A stretch of 64,000 bases of DNA, taken from contig LUCM01005979.1 in the NCBI GenBank assembly GCA_008360955.1, positions 7,848-71,847 on the forward strand, read 5' to 3'. This DNA is from Fasciolopsis buskii (Eukaryota; Platyhelminthes; Trematoda; Plagiorchiida; Fasciolidae). Under the pieces are notes generated by a model that saw only the letters and a program-made list of their open reading frames with translations, was not told the DNA's origin and did not search any database. How positions within the stretch are numbered: the first letter of the stretch is position 1; every line of letters starts with the position of its first letter. Shown piece after piece: positions 45,690 through 57,691 of the stretch. A program made the translations under genes and the position numbers.

Positions 45690-46800
45690 TCTTCCTTTCA
45701 TTTCTGTCCACCAGATAGTAGCTGATCTCCATCGAATAAGTGGTTTCACAGCCTGTCCCAGTTGCGGGTGGAATGACTCAATGGAGTGTACTCGGTCCGC
45801 CCTTATTCCTGATGTACATAAGCAACATTCCACATGACATGCCATGGTACTATATTGGAGTTCGCCGTAGGAAAGAACTGACAATCCAATCCTTTGGTCG
45901 ATCCAAATACCGCTATTTTAAATATATTGCGGGGTCCAACGAATATTCAGAACTGGTGGATCGTTTGGGAGATGACTTTCTCTGCTGTGAAAACTGCTTT
46001 ATGCAATTTCAACGTGAAATTCTTCTAATTTTTCCGATCGGTGATTCCCGTATTTCACCGATTCCTTCAGTGGGGGATTCTGGTTTGCTCTATTCCTGCA
46101 CCTTCATTTTTTCTGAAATTATATCATACAAACTTGCCGAAATTAGAGTATCTACCGAAATTTTGGACTAGCAAGGGGAATCCAAAATCCTTTCCCGCAC
46201 TTTCTGCTTTAGAACCTGTCTAGAGTTATGTCCCATTATGTTTACTAATGCTCGCAAATTTGATGTAATAGACTTATAGGATATTCAACGTCCACTGACG
46301 AAGTATACTCTTGGCTTCTCCAGTGAAATGTCTTGTAAGGAAGGGTGTATGACTGTTAAGCTTGAACCTCTATGGCTTCGCTGTATGATGATCAATTTTT
46401 GGTCTCCCTATAATATGATGCATTGTCAAACACTAATTTTTTAGTCCACCTCCAGCTACTTTCTTCCTCTCCGTGCACTCTCCGCCAGCAAGACTTTATT
46501 GTTCAAATCCCAACTTCTAAGACGTCTTCGATATCTGTAACCTTAATCAAATGTTCCAAGCCATGGAAAAAATTTCCAGTTTCCTTCCATATTTGTTCAA
46601 TTCAACAACTTCAGACATGCCCTGAAAATTTTAATAACGGTCAACAAAGCGCTAATGTTGACTGCTAGAATTATTTTTAAGATCGAGGCATTTTGTCCCT
46701 GACCCAATTATCAGCACAGGTTATTAATTCCTTGAAGGTGGATAAATAAAATGGAAAAACCATATGTAGATACCGACCAGACATCATCTGTCATTAGAAA
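45690..46800 (+). mobile_element. CR1-like retrotransposon copy 6, palm to C-terminus
   Basis: Frame 45740-46171 begins VSQPVPVAGGMTQWSVLGPP and LFLMYISNIPHDM, the palm motif normally [21 protein letters not shown]. It continues KYIAGSNEYSELVDRLGDDF and FMQFQ, the helix after the catalytic box; the box itself is lost. Later frames show KEGCMTVKLEPLWLRCM (46335-46390) and FRHALKILITVNKALM (46610-46665), the C-terminal region. The wording differs from copies 3-5, so this is another CR1 subfamily, closer to the minus-strand copy at 12 kb. It is inactive. Confidence 0.75.
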
Positions 46801-49800
46801 TTGCATAATCTGTTCAGTACCTAAGCAATCGCCGTATTCTCCAAAAATGTACCTTGAGAAGTCGCGACTTTATTGGACTTCTAATTATTTCTCCCGGTCT
46901 ACATGTGTATAATTTTGACCTCGATATTCTCCTTTGAATTCCAGTTCGATTAATGCACCGCCCTGTCTCCATATCCAGAGAAGGTTTTGTCGGCTGGAGC
47001 TGAAGCTTTAGCCCCCTGGGTTCCATATCTAGGTCGGCAAATTCCAGGTTGACGTGCTTATTTGGCGTGACCGCTTACAGCTTGGGTGTAGTTCGCTGTT
47101 CCTCGCGGAGGTTTGTTGTGGCCTTTCGTATCCACTCTGTCGCCGTTTCCGTCCTAACAAAGATGAAGTCTGTGGCTCAACAGATATACTTGCCTCCATC
47201 TGTAGGCGTCACTCCTTCGAAGTTAGCTACGACCCAAAAAGGCCCTCAGGGGTTTGCCTTAGGAATAATAACTATTTCAGTGAGCTTGTGGATGCAGGTA
47301 TACAGCTCCGTACCCATTTGTTTCTTGGAACGCAGCAGATGCCATTTCACCGGAGTGGCCGCAAGCGCAGCCAGCTCAAATTTTCTAGAATTATAGCAGC
47401 GAAATTCCGCCGTATTTCGCAGGGAGCTCGAATTTGCTTTTTTGCAGCCCTTGCACATTTATTGCAATCTGCGCCCAGTCGAGAGTGCAATACTCCAGAA
47501 AAGAGTGCGTAAACCTGAAACTCCGTTGAAAAAGGACTGCAAAATTAGACTGCAAAACAGGTTCCAAGGCACACTGCTCGGACGGAGAAACGTGCGTTGG
47601 CAAAAAATTGATGGGTACCGTTATTAATGTAAGGTAGTTCCGGAAACCGTGCCCCTTGAAACTCCTTCCACGAAATCGATATGTTAAAATGAACCAGGTG
47701 ACTTCAATTTTCCAACAAAATACGCTTTATGAAGCACATAAGTGGGAAACACGATCCATAAGGTCAGAAACCTTGTCGACAGCAATCGATTTTCTTTTTA
47801 TGCCTTGTGTAAGTTCTATAGATCTTCTTGACATTTTCAATAGTACAATCGGCAATTTGTGGCCTTACCACTTTCTACTAACCTTAGCGTCTCTTTTTCT
47901 GATTTACCTTCCGTTTCTTGTTGATCGCTTTATCCCTTTAGCCTTGATGCTCAACGTCAAATGCAATAAGAAATAAATTTGCCCTTGACTTTCACTTTTC
48001 TTCCACATTCTTGAATGGGGCTGTGAACGACTTCTGTCGGTAATATCCCTCACTGTCGGGTCGACGTGAGGTAGTCTTCACTCCGTTACACTTAGCGAGA
48101 CCCATCGAATTGTACCCGGAAAGGGTTGGCATCAAACCACTATTTGTACAATAAAAAGATTTCTGGGCACTTGATTGACGAAAACCAAAAAGGTCCCTTA
48201 AAAATGGAACACAATTGAGCGGCATCCCATTCGTGTGATGTCACCTGCAATGAACTAGTCTGAACTGAAGTAGGAAACAATAAGGACCTAGTAGTTCCCG
48301 TGTCACCGCTTATGAAATTCAACTGGCGATAAGTTTGAATGCCACTGCATTGGGTTATTTTCTGTCGCAAACCCTTCAAATCCCCAAAGCCACCGGTAGT
48401 CGTGGGTTCATTTTTGCTAGTTTCATCTGTGTTGCGCAGGATTTATCTCCCAAAGCACCCCTTAAATTTGAATCCCCAGAGTTGGGGCTACTCTTCTAGG
48501 TCAATTGTCTCTACCGATGAGTCAGTTTGCCTTACCTGATTTATCTGAGTCTGAATCTCTAGAACTTCTAGAATGCTTCAAATCAGCAACTTTCAAAATG
48601 AGCTTGTCAAAGCCACTGTTAACAGCTTAAAAGACATTGATTTCTTAATTGGACTCTGTAAGGATCACCTGCCGCATATCCCTGAAGCAGCAGTCGTCAT
48701 CAAAGTATCGGATTGCATCCTGTTAGACATTACAGGAACCATCGAAAACCCAAGATTTCCGCCAAAGTGGCGACTATTTGGGCTATTTTACTCAACAAAG
48801 CAAACCATACTGAAATGCTTGTATTTGCAGATATATTTCTATTAATGCATATCAAAACACATGTACCTATGGTTTCCCGATTCTGAGTTCCACTATCCCT
48901 CCCTGGCTTTCCTTATTCTTTCGTCCCTACGAGCAGTTTAACGAGTGGCTTTGAATTCTATTTGATCATTCACCTAAAACTTTTCACTGCAAGGTTGCTC
49001 TCATTTCATCTCCATCCTTAAATTACCAGTCTGTCCAAACTACCTAATTTCCCGCGCATTCCAAAAGGTCGGATACCAGCAGTCCCATCTATTATAAAAT
49101 TTTTCCTCTGCCTTAACTTACCTATCCCATTAGTTTTGCAGTTACGCTTCAGTAAAGATATGTAAATTTAAGTGATTCTTGTACATGTTCGCATAAATAT
49201 GTACTCATAGACTTACTTAACCTTCTTTTTGACGTTGTATGGATCACCTGGGAATTTCCTCGCTTGCCATCCTCTTCGCCAAGATGGCCTCTGATGGATT
49301 ATTTTTCATCCTGCTCGTGTATGCTATACCCTGCCTTATTTTGCATTTGCAGCTGAAATTTATCGCTCGATCCTCTAATGGCTCTGCTTCTTTGTATGTT
49401 CTGCTGCCATCTTCCGTTGATCAGTGATCTTATGCAAGCTTTTTCGACATCTTGGACGCTATATCCGGCAGTTTAAAAGTTATTCAGTCATTGGTATGAG
49501 TTTAATTACTTTCTTTCTGCTTCACAAACATCAACGCAGGATGAATTACCAGGATGCTAATCCTCTTCTCTCTGGTGCAAATCCAAGCGGATCAGCGGGA
49601 TGAAAATTGGTCGCACGGCCGGCGACCTTGACCCAAACAATTCGGGTTGGTCAGGTGAAAAATAAGTGAACTTCCTCTGACATGTTTTCAGGTCGGATTC
49701 CAAGCCGGACCCGATGTGAACGTAGACAACCTGAACACTTCTTAGCCGGTGACATCCGGGTGCCCATTCGTGTACTCGTCTGGGGCACTCCACCTTTCAT

Positions 49801-51940
49801 TGTCGGAGTTAAAATACTTCAATGGCTAAGTTGACCACATAGCAGTCGTCCTCGAAAGTACCAAATATCGCTCCTGAATCGTCATTTCATTTGACTAAAC
49901 TCACTTTCCTCCGTAGTTTTTCATTGGTCCCTTAGATGCGGAGTTTAGTCAGATCCACTCTTTGGGCCGGCGCTAATCAGGCGGGCAGCTCGGCCTTAGC
50001 GATGTGGGAGCGCCTCTAAGCAGATGCATCCCATTTCCTGCTTTCGCCTCTCAAATACATTTTTCAGGCTGCGTCTCAAGAACACGATCATCTGCATTAT
50101 TTTTTTCTCTTGGTTAATAAATTACAGGAATATCCTTTCATGCGCATCTTTATATGCTGTTATCCAACTGCTCTCGCTTTTAACCAAACTTATTGGAAGT
50201 ATTACCTCGTCCCTGAGTTATGCCGAGACACGTTCGAGCATAGTTTCATTTTACTGTTGTCAACAACGGAATAGGACTTCCAAATATCTCTGCCTGAACT
50301 CTTTGCCTTCAATTTGATATCCATCAGTCCTCTGAACCCTGGCTACCTAGAGGCCAGCTTGTTGTCCAAGCGAATCACCCGAATGAGGACTCTGGAACGA
50401 CATCCAATTACGAAAATGATGCAAAGCTGACCAACCGTAAATAAGGGGACGTTCCTATCCGACCCATCTGAGCAAACCTCCACGAAGTCCGCTTCACATT
50501 TTCACTCTCTATTTACCTGTAAGCCACCAATCATTCTTCATTAACTTTACTTATATATCTGACCTGGCCTCTTTTGCGCAGGACCTCGTTACTCCGGTTA
50601 TGGTGACTTTCGACTTTCTTTTCTTCCATCTATATCCTCTCTGTTTGCGCTCGTTAGACAATCAATTTCGCTGCCTTCTGGATTCAGTGGCCCACACTGT
50701 ACGCAACAACTCGGTCAACCGACCTTGAACCAAATTTTGCGAGCACACCGGTTTACCCTAAACCCCCTAGTGAGATTCAGGCAATTTGGTTTTATTTTGA
50801 AAATACCTATCCTCAGATTCTCAGTCCCTGCTTATGAACCTTGTATTTGCGTAACTGAGCTACATGGATATCCCATGTGCCCTGAAAATCCCCAGAAATA
50901 AAGCGCTACATCACAAACATGTCAAGAAATTCGGCACCGTTATTCGGTCAGTTGGTGTTTCTTTTCCAAACAATCTTGGTCATCATGTCCGTAGGCTACT
51001 TCCAACTGGAGCTTTCTAGGCATTCTCCCCAAATTCACCGCATTGCCTTGACTGTTTTGCCTGGCGGCATAGGTGGAAAAAACGGGAAAGCCTGCATTTT
51101 TTTAGAGTCCATTGGTGGGGCATGTTGCCCATTGTCCGAAGAAAAAAGCCAAGAAGAGCACTCCGAAGGCTTATCAGGGAACCCCATTAAGCTCAAAACT
51201 TCGATGAAATTCTAAGCTCCTCTTCTAAACATGAATGTAAATCCACCCAGATATCACGATATACGTTTTCAGATCAAAATCTCCGCAGCTCACCTTGATT
51301 CTTAAGCCCATCACCCGTCCTGTACAATCGCTTCCAGCCCAACCGAAGTCACTCTTGAGTTAACTAAAGATAAGGGCCACATCACTGTCATCGACTCGCA
51401 AGCCGTCGGACCGGTAAAGCAGCCAAGTAAAAAAAGGTGAACGAGGAACAAGGCTAGGGAACTTCATTGAGATTAAGCAGTCCTTTGCCCCCTGTCTACT
51501 GACAGCTTGTGGGCCCTCAAGCACCCACAGAAAAATGAAAGCATTATTTTGCGAGCAAAGGGCCCGAGACGATACCGATTTAACGCTGACAAACGTGAAC
51601 ACTTTAGCGGCGCTTTTTTGATCGGAAATGAGATATGATGCATTAGGTTATTCGCGCACCAATCCCACTCTTTTTCGCAGGGAATCCGCTGTTCACTTGG
51701 CCTCAAAAAGCTGATTCAAGCAAAGGCTCGTGCTGTCCCTCTTTTACTCCGTGGCAGCCCGGACGCGTCCACCAGTCTTTCAGTATGAGGAAGCTCAGGA
51801 CAGGTACAAGGATGGACAAACAATTTTAAAATGATAGGCGCCAACAAAGCTGGGAACCGGAGCATCACAATAATTGTGGGCAAAAACGGCCTCCGCCGGA
51901 GTTGAGCTTCAGCCTCTCGGAAACTTCGGTGAATAGCCTT
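46801..51940. other. Five-kilobase stretch with no assignable gene
   Basis: Frames of up to 152 codons (47054-47512) overlap with others on both strands and show no domain. 47-50 kb is moderately T- and C-rich. A 97-codon frame at 50024-50317 is hydrophobic without motif. I see no tRNA, rRNA or LTR ends here. Confidence 0.4.
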
Positions 51941-51944
51941 AAAA

Positions 51945-52130
51945 AGATTCCCTCTCAGATCATCTGAGCCTCTTTGATAATGTTTTAACTCAGGTAGTGT
52001 TTAGCAACCGGAAGACCAAACGAAGTAGCGCTAAAGACCACCTGGCTTACTCCTGAAGTCCGGTAAGCAGAGATCACCGTAAGTGAGCACCACCTGGAGA
52101 AAGAAGATTCTCAAACGCACTGAGCTAGAT
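51945..52130 (+). pseudogene. Very weak CR1 endonuclease trace
   Basis: Translation of this strip gives LFDNVLTQVVFSNRKTKRSS and then AKDHLAYS, resembling the FDNALTQxV...TR...LDLV block of a CR1 endonuclease. The SDH and GDFN boxes are absent. This is noted only because the spacing of FDN and QVVF is typical. Confidence 0.22.
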
Positions 52131-53255
52131 GTGTGTTATTTCATTTAAAAATGTTTCTCTACTTCATTTTAGAGTCTTTTGAAACCACTCTCTATGGCTC
52201 AGTTAGGTGAAGTTGACTCTTTTTCCAAATAGGATTCTCTTGGTGGGTTGCGCGTATAGATCTCCTCACAAAGAAGAGAACAACGTACGATTACCATTGA
52301 TAAAATGCGAGTTCTGAAAAAGAGCTGCTGACCTACCCATCTGCATCTTTTAGTGATTTTTAGAGCCCTTGAGGTAAATTAGAGAGCTTCCTTTAGTCAA
52401 AGGCCGAGCTCTCTCATAGTTGCAGCACATTTCAAACCCAACTAGATGCCCCTCTGACCAAGGCCCGTTGCTTATAAGAAGTATCACTATTATTTTTGTA
52501 TTTTTCGAGTACAGGATGGCATGCCCATTGGGGCGATCAAATGTTTACATTTATGCACCAAGTGAACAATGACGGGTATAAAAATTATTTAGTACTTCTA
52601 AGATTGAAATCACTATTTGTTGCATTGCACTGTTGGTAGATGGGTCAAGGTACTGTTTCCAAGATAAGTGTTCGGCATTTTCTTTTAAAACTCAGCAGGC
52701 AAGGCCCGTTTATGCGGAGCAATGTTGGTCGGTCGCATACCAAGGAAATACGAGGCTCAATAGTAAGACAACTATGATGCGAAACAATGGAACGCCACGC
52801 GGGGAAAAAGTAAGTAAGTGACAAAATGAATGTGCTAAATCCTAGTGGGTGTCAATAGTAGAATGTGAAATATATACATCCATTACCGGTTTGAAGGGTC
52901 AGGAAATGGCTGTAGAGCATTGCGAAATTGAACGTGGAAGAGAAAAGGGGAGTGTTATCGTGCAGACGACAAGTTTCGCCGGGAAACATTTTTTCGGGCA
53001 AAAATATTTAGGTTTATCGTTGTTAGTTGGAAGGTGTGACCAGGATGGAATGGTGAGAATATAACCGTGATGTTGAAGATGAAAGACCTATTTTATAGGA
53101 TCATTCGTGAGCGTCCAGCACTAAATATAACGGTAAACTTCTCGAACAGTATGCGAGCCTTGTCCCACTGCATAATCAAGAGTTTCAATGGTATAACACA
53201 ATTCATCGAAGAGCGCAGCTTAAAGAAAAAGGCACAAAGGCGGGTCATTTAGCAT
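52131..53255. other. Spacer with no recognisable gene
   Basis: Short frames only. 52.8-53.2 kb is A- and G-rich on the plus strand, as expected if it belongs to a minus-strand C-rich repeat that continues to 54.9 kb. Confidence 0.35.
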
Positions 53256-53256
53256 A

Positions 53257-53505
53257 CTACTTGTTCAGCACAGAACAGCGTTCAGTACAACCAAAATTGC
53301 TCAAAGCAGGACCAAAATTTGGTTGGAGGACAGCGGCAAACATCAGGATAAGGCTGAAGTGTTCAGGGTTCAGCAAGTTTACTTGATATCTGCGGAAGTT
53401 AATGAGCGACAAAGACAGTCCATAAAGCTGTAAGGTAGGTATGAAATATTGGCAAACCTGGTCAGAACGACTGGTGGAAAAAATGAGGCGGACAACAGAC
53501 AAATA
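53257..53505 (-). repeat. Probable eroded family X 3' module
   Basis: The minus-strand frame reads FRRYQVNLLNPEHFSLILM and VLQPNFGPALSNFG, parallel to DPDQLAATVIAFQPNF and RTFDAF of better copies. The terminal hairpin and tail cannot be located, so the call rests on this one aligned stretch. Confidence 0.35.
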
Positions 53506-56500
53506 AATTCAAAATGGGGACGGGTCCAAAAATCGTCAACTGTGCGTGGATTTTTGCAGCCAGGGAGAAGAATAGAACAATGGCGTGGAGCCTGGTAAAT
53601 CATTGCTTGAAGGCGCGGGCAGAAACGCTTAACCGAAGAGGATGGAAGTAACGAAGAGTGGCACTGAGCACGTCAAATAAAATGCCAACGTCACTGTGAA
53701 ATGAGGATGGATCTTTTTGGCCTTTCCCAGTGGGACACCAAATTGTTGGCATTTGTAGGAAGAATAAAAGTCCTGATGGGGAAATGGGGAGGTATCTGGA
53801 GTCATGAAGCTAACTAAACCGGAGGGTTTATGTTTGGGTGCTTTCTTAAATATTCAATATTGATGTGATGGGCGTGTTAGTCACCGTCAGGCGGCCAAGT
53901 CAGGTTGTGTTATCAGGAAGATTTGTCTCCTCAAGGTACGTTGCCGTTAAGCGGCCTCTGGTACTGAGCCGATTTGTAATGGGGACCGTAAGCATTTGTT
54001 AGCGAACCATACGGGTTAATATCATTATTCTGTTGCAGCACTCGCTTTTTCTTCGACCTAGGGTAGGATGCGCGGTTAGCGGGCTCATTTGGATAACTGA
54101 TGGACAGAAACATGTGAGATAGCGGGGAGAATTTGGGCTGCAGAGTCCTGATGCGGAAGCACTGCTAGCGCCTCAATTGAGGAGTTGATGGTTGGATCCG
54201 GAGGATGGGCTGGTTCGCATATAGAAACGGTCGGCCACATTGCTTTCCCTTGAAACACATTGAGTCGCACAGCAGGCCTACAGACTTGAACTTTGCCACT
54301 AGTTGGTCGGCCTAGCAGTGCCACCGGTAGGGATGTAACTTTGATGGCATGAATCCAGAGCGGTGGGGAAACAACAGCGTGAAGGAAGACTCGATGCAGA
54401 CAACTCATTGCACTTCGATGCGGTCTGAGATAATGAAGATGAAACAGCCGCCTCGTAAGTGTTCCAGCTAATGGTTAATGGCGAGTAACAAGTGAAAAAT
54501 AAGATGTAAGTGGATAAAAAACAGGGGGATATATCCACGGAATTTGCAGCTATAGGAGTTGGGCAGTAATGGGCATAAGTTTGTGTCCAGATTCAGCTCA
54601 TTTTGAAAGTGGTCAGAAACATTTCATTTACTCAACGGTCAGACAGGATCAACCTTAGGTATTTATCAGGTTACGTTACTGTTGGGTTCTTTTGCGGTTT
54701 CAGATGGAGTGGTTTGGAACACAAAAGCTGATTACAGAAGGAGGGTGGGTTGGTCATTAGGCCTTTAATAACCCGTTGAATGCAAACGGATCAGTAAGTG
54801 AGGTTCTCATTTGAGCCCTGGAAGATGCAACGCAAAACTCGAAGGTTAATAATATGAGAGAAATCCAACAGGCTACGACAACGGGGCAAATTAAATAGAA
54901 GAGTAAAAATGATCCCACTGGTCGGAGAGCATCAAGAGGAATGGAAGCGGTGAGATTGTTTCGTCATCCGTGGCTCAAAGCGCTTAGAAGAATGCTGGAT
55001 GGAATAGCCACTGATATATCATATAGGTAACAAAATGGATTAGTGGCCAAATAAGACGATTTGTCGCTGGCTGAAGCAGAATAAAGAATATACATGGGAC
55101 ACCGGCATCTTTCAATTCTATGTGCACCCACGGAAGAAAAAACACGAAGGGGGTTCTGTTCTTATCAGCAAAGAATTACAAGGATCTCTTTTAACGGTGC
55201 TGTGACTCAAAACTACCCTCGGCCTCCTGGGAACGACCCAATGTATACACTATTTTCAATAAGAGAAGCAATTGACGCGGTAGCGGCAGACTGTTCGGTC
55301 TAAGTAGTACCGCGATTAGGGCTTTTGGATGCATCTTGAAGCGAGTCTTTCTGACCTACCTGCGCGACGACAACCTTATTTCTAATATCCAGCAAAGCTC
55401 CCAATCAAGCAGAGTGCTTCACAATCATGCTCTACATCATGGGCAAGTTGATCCAAACGTACGACGGTGGATTGGTTTCACAATTTATTTTCAGGGATTT
55501 CGTAAATGACGTCGGTAGGTTCCCTGCATTTCGCTTATCCACAATCCGCGCTTCTACACAGGTTTCTTATGGTTTGAACCAGTGCCTTCAGAACGGACCT
55601 CCGCTGATCCGCACCTTCTTCTATGGACACAGGATTCCTCCAAAGTTCTATCCCAGGACATACCTTACCGTTACTCCGCATTAATGAACGTCCTAGAAAC
55701 ATCCTAGTGAAAAAAGCGACGTGCGCTGACAATATCAGGGTTCTTCGCCTTTAGGAAACACAAATACGGTCTGCAATGTGCTGCGCCAAATGCTACAACT
55801 TTCGCACCAAAGAGAGAAAATGCTCAAGCACAATTTCTCAAAGAATCCCGGGCCACTCCTCCGGACCATAAATGGTCAGGGGAAGGCAAGGCATCGATCA
55901 GCTCAGGATTTCTCTATTTTGACTTTCTAAGTCTCGAAAACACTGTTCGAGGCGTACTTAATGAAGCAAGACGCATTTCCCCCACCGTTGCGAAAAGAGT
56001 TTTCACTGTTTTATGGACTTAGTTAGTAATCCGCTTTGCGGCAGCCAAATTTCACAGACCCTTCATTTTAAGAGCCAGGACTTGCCGTAAACTGAACAAA
56101 AAGAGCAACGAAGCTAATCCATTGTACGTCAGAAGTTCCGTGTTTATTGCAAAGAACGATTCCGAATCTCCGCCGGTCAGAAATAGGGAGAATTTGGGGC
56201 GGCTTGATTTATTGTGCGGCCTATTCTCACTCAGGCTCGCGACCATTTATCTGTAGTCCCTTTCTTTGAAAATCTTAAAAGGAATTCAAGAGGCGTTATC
56301 AGTCTTCGACCTAGAACTATTACTCGACGAGATTACCTCGCCCACAGAATAGTGTCCAATAGACTTTTTGCCCTGAGAATAAACGTCCTCGGTTTATAGT
56401 TCGAAGTTTCTGGAGCTAAAACAAGGCCCATCTTCTTCAACTGCAAGGAGCTGCCAATTCGGCTTTTGAGGTGTTTTTGTGCACCATCAAGCCACCACGA

Positions 56501-56580
56501 AAAGCACAAGCGAAAAGAAAAAGAGCACGTGATGCTTTTTCGTTGTATGACCATTTTGCTACGTTCCGACATCTGAGAAA
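53506..56580. other. Upstream region of AGBL4, no gene recognised
   Basis: The left 1.4 kb is G- and A-rich on plus (C-rich on minus), giving open minus frames of 107 and 79 codons at 54.1-54.5 kb that look compositional. 55.1-56.4 kb has several frames (up to 85 codons) on both strands with no motif. No upstream AGBL4 exon is needed because the first coding exon has its own start. Confidence 0.4.
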
Positions 56581-56937
56581 TGTTGCCTCCCTTCAACTAC
56601 ATGCTTGTTAGTGTGCTGCTAGTTTCCCATGGCATTACTGATAAGGGGTGCCATTTGATGCGGCGGCTGCGGTCAAAACCTAGTCAACACCGATGCTGCA
56701 GAATGCTTCATGTCGCTGGTCGTAACCAGTTCTGCAGTTCGCACAATTTTGGCGCGACGACCTCGGGGGAAACGAGGACAGTTCGAACCTTTGGGACAAC
56801 AAGCTTCTGTTATGTCAACGCATCAAGACCTCAAAAAAGTCAAATATACAGAGACATGAGTTATGAGTGACCTTGAGATTGTTTTAGCTGATCAAAGCAG
56901 GTGTGATTTATAGTGATCGTTAGGACACTAACTTGAC
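56581..56937 (+). promoter_or_regulatory. Presumed 5' UTR and proximal promoter of AGBL4
   Basis: This 357-bp strip precedes the AGBL4 start codon. I see no TATA box at a convincing place. The part at 56660-56780 is comparatively rich in CG dinucleotides (e.g. GGCGCGACGACC), which would suit a broad promoter, but that is inference. The 96-codon frame at 56580-56870 has no known motif. A trans-splice acceptor before the start, common in flukes, is possible but not demonstrable. Confidence 0.3.
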
Positions 56938-57691
56938 ATGAGCGAGGATCAGCTGGGGAAGGTCGAGTCCGCTGTTAGAAGACCTACTTCCGAATTATGT
57001 GAAAAAAACGATCAAAACGATTCCGTTGGAAGTGATTCCGATAACATAGAGGATAGTCACGCCGGGAACGTCAACAAGTATTACGTTTTACCTAATGGAT
57101 ATATTGGGAAACCTCGAAAGGGAATGCTTATCTTTAACGCCTGCTTCGAAAGCGGTATGAAATCATTTATATTTTAATTTCTGTAGGAAATTTGGGTAAA
57201 GTGGATTACATCTCGGATTTCGAATACGATTTGTATATTCGTGCTGACACATGTAATCCAAAATTTCGAGTATGGTTTAATTTCACTGTCGAAAACACAA
57301 AAAAAGACCAGGTAAACACCTTGCTTGCTAATTTTGCCAGAGGGTAATATTCAACATAGTTAACTTCAGCAAAACCAAATCACTTTATCGCGAAGGAATG
57401 TCACCCTTGGTAAAATCAACCTCAAGACCATCATGGTAGGCTTATAATTTAAAACCAAGCAAACTCCATCCAAGGTACCGAATTCCGCACAAGAATGTTT
57501 ATTACTACCGATGTCCTGAACATCATAGAAACTACGTCATGTCATTCGCATTTTGCTTCGACAAGGAATCCGATGTCTACGAATTCTGCTACTGTTATCC
57601 CTATACTTATTCCACATTGCAAAACTATCTGGACCTAATGGACAAGAACGAATATTCTCACTATAAGCGTGAACTTCTTGGCACAACCCTG
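56938..57691 (+). CDS. AGBL4: Cytosolic carboxypeptidase 6 (CCP6), N-terminal four exons
   Basis: AGBL4/CCP6 is a cytosolic M14-family metallocarboxypeptidase that shortens polyglutamate side chains and tails on tubulin and other proteins. Exons, inferred from GT-AG sites and frame: 56938-57154, 57187-57311, 57341-57435 and 57475-57691, giving 218 codons in one frame. The introns are 32, 29 and 39 bp. The start is supported by an in-frame TAA at 56929-56931. After a variable acidic N-terminus (about residues 1-44), recognisable blocks are YYVLPNGYIGKPRKG, FNACFESG-NLGKVDYISDFEY, CNPKFRVWFNFTVEN, VIFNIVNFSKTKSLYREG, NVYYYRCPEHHRNYVMSF and YCYPYTYS, all of the family's N-terminal beta domain. 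The zinc-binding catalytic part (HPGE box) lies beyond the right edge; I could not find it in the window. No breaks occur, so the gene looks intact and under selection. Confidence 0.93.
57155..57186 (+). other. AGBL4 intron 1, 32 bp
   Basis: GTATGA...TTTCTGTAG, phase 1, splitting a Gly codon between FES and NLGK. Removing it restores the conserved ESGNLG string; without removal the frame ends at a stop. It is AT-rich with a pyrimidine-biased end despite its size. Confidence 0.93.
57312..57340 (+). other. AGBL4 intron 2, 29 bp
   Basis: GTAAAC...TTTTGCCAG, phase 0, between KKDQ and RVIFNIVNF. At 29 bp it is near the smallest size at which animal introns are known to be spliced. Confidence 0.92.
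57436..57474 (+). other. AGBL4 intron 3, 39 bp
   Basis: GTAGGC...CCATCCAAG, phase 2, within the Trp codon before YRIPHKN. The acceptor lacks a strong pyrimidine tract, but the conserved protein on both sides fixes the junction. Confidence 0.9.

Noticed and set aside
49557..49793. SINE or tRNA-like element on the minus strand
   Set aside because: GGCTTGGAATCC is only B-box-like (one extra base) and no A box at the right distance or cloverleaf could be drawn.
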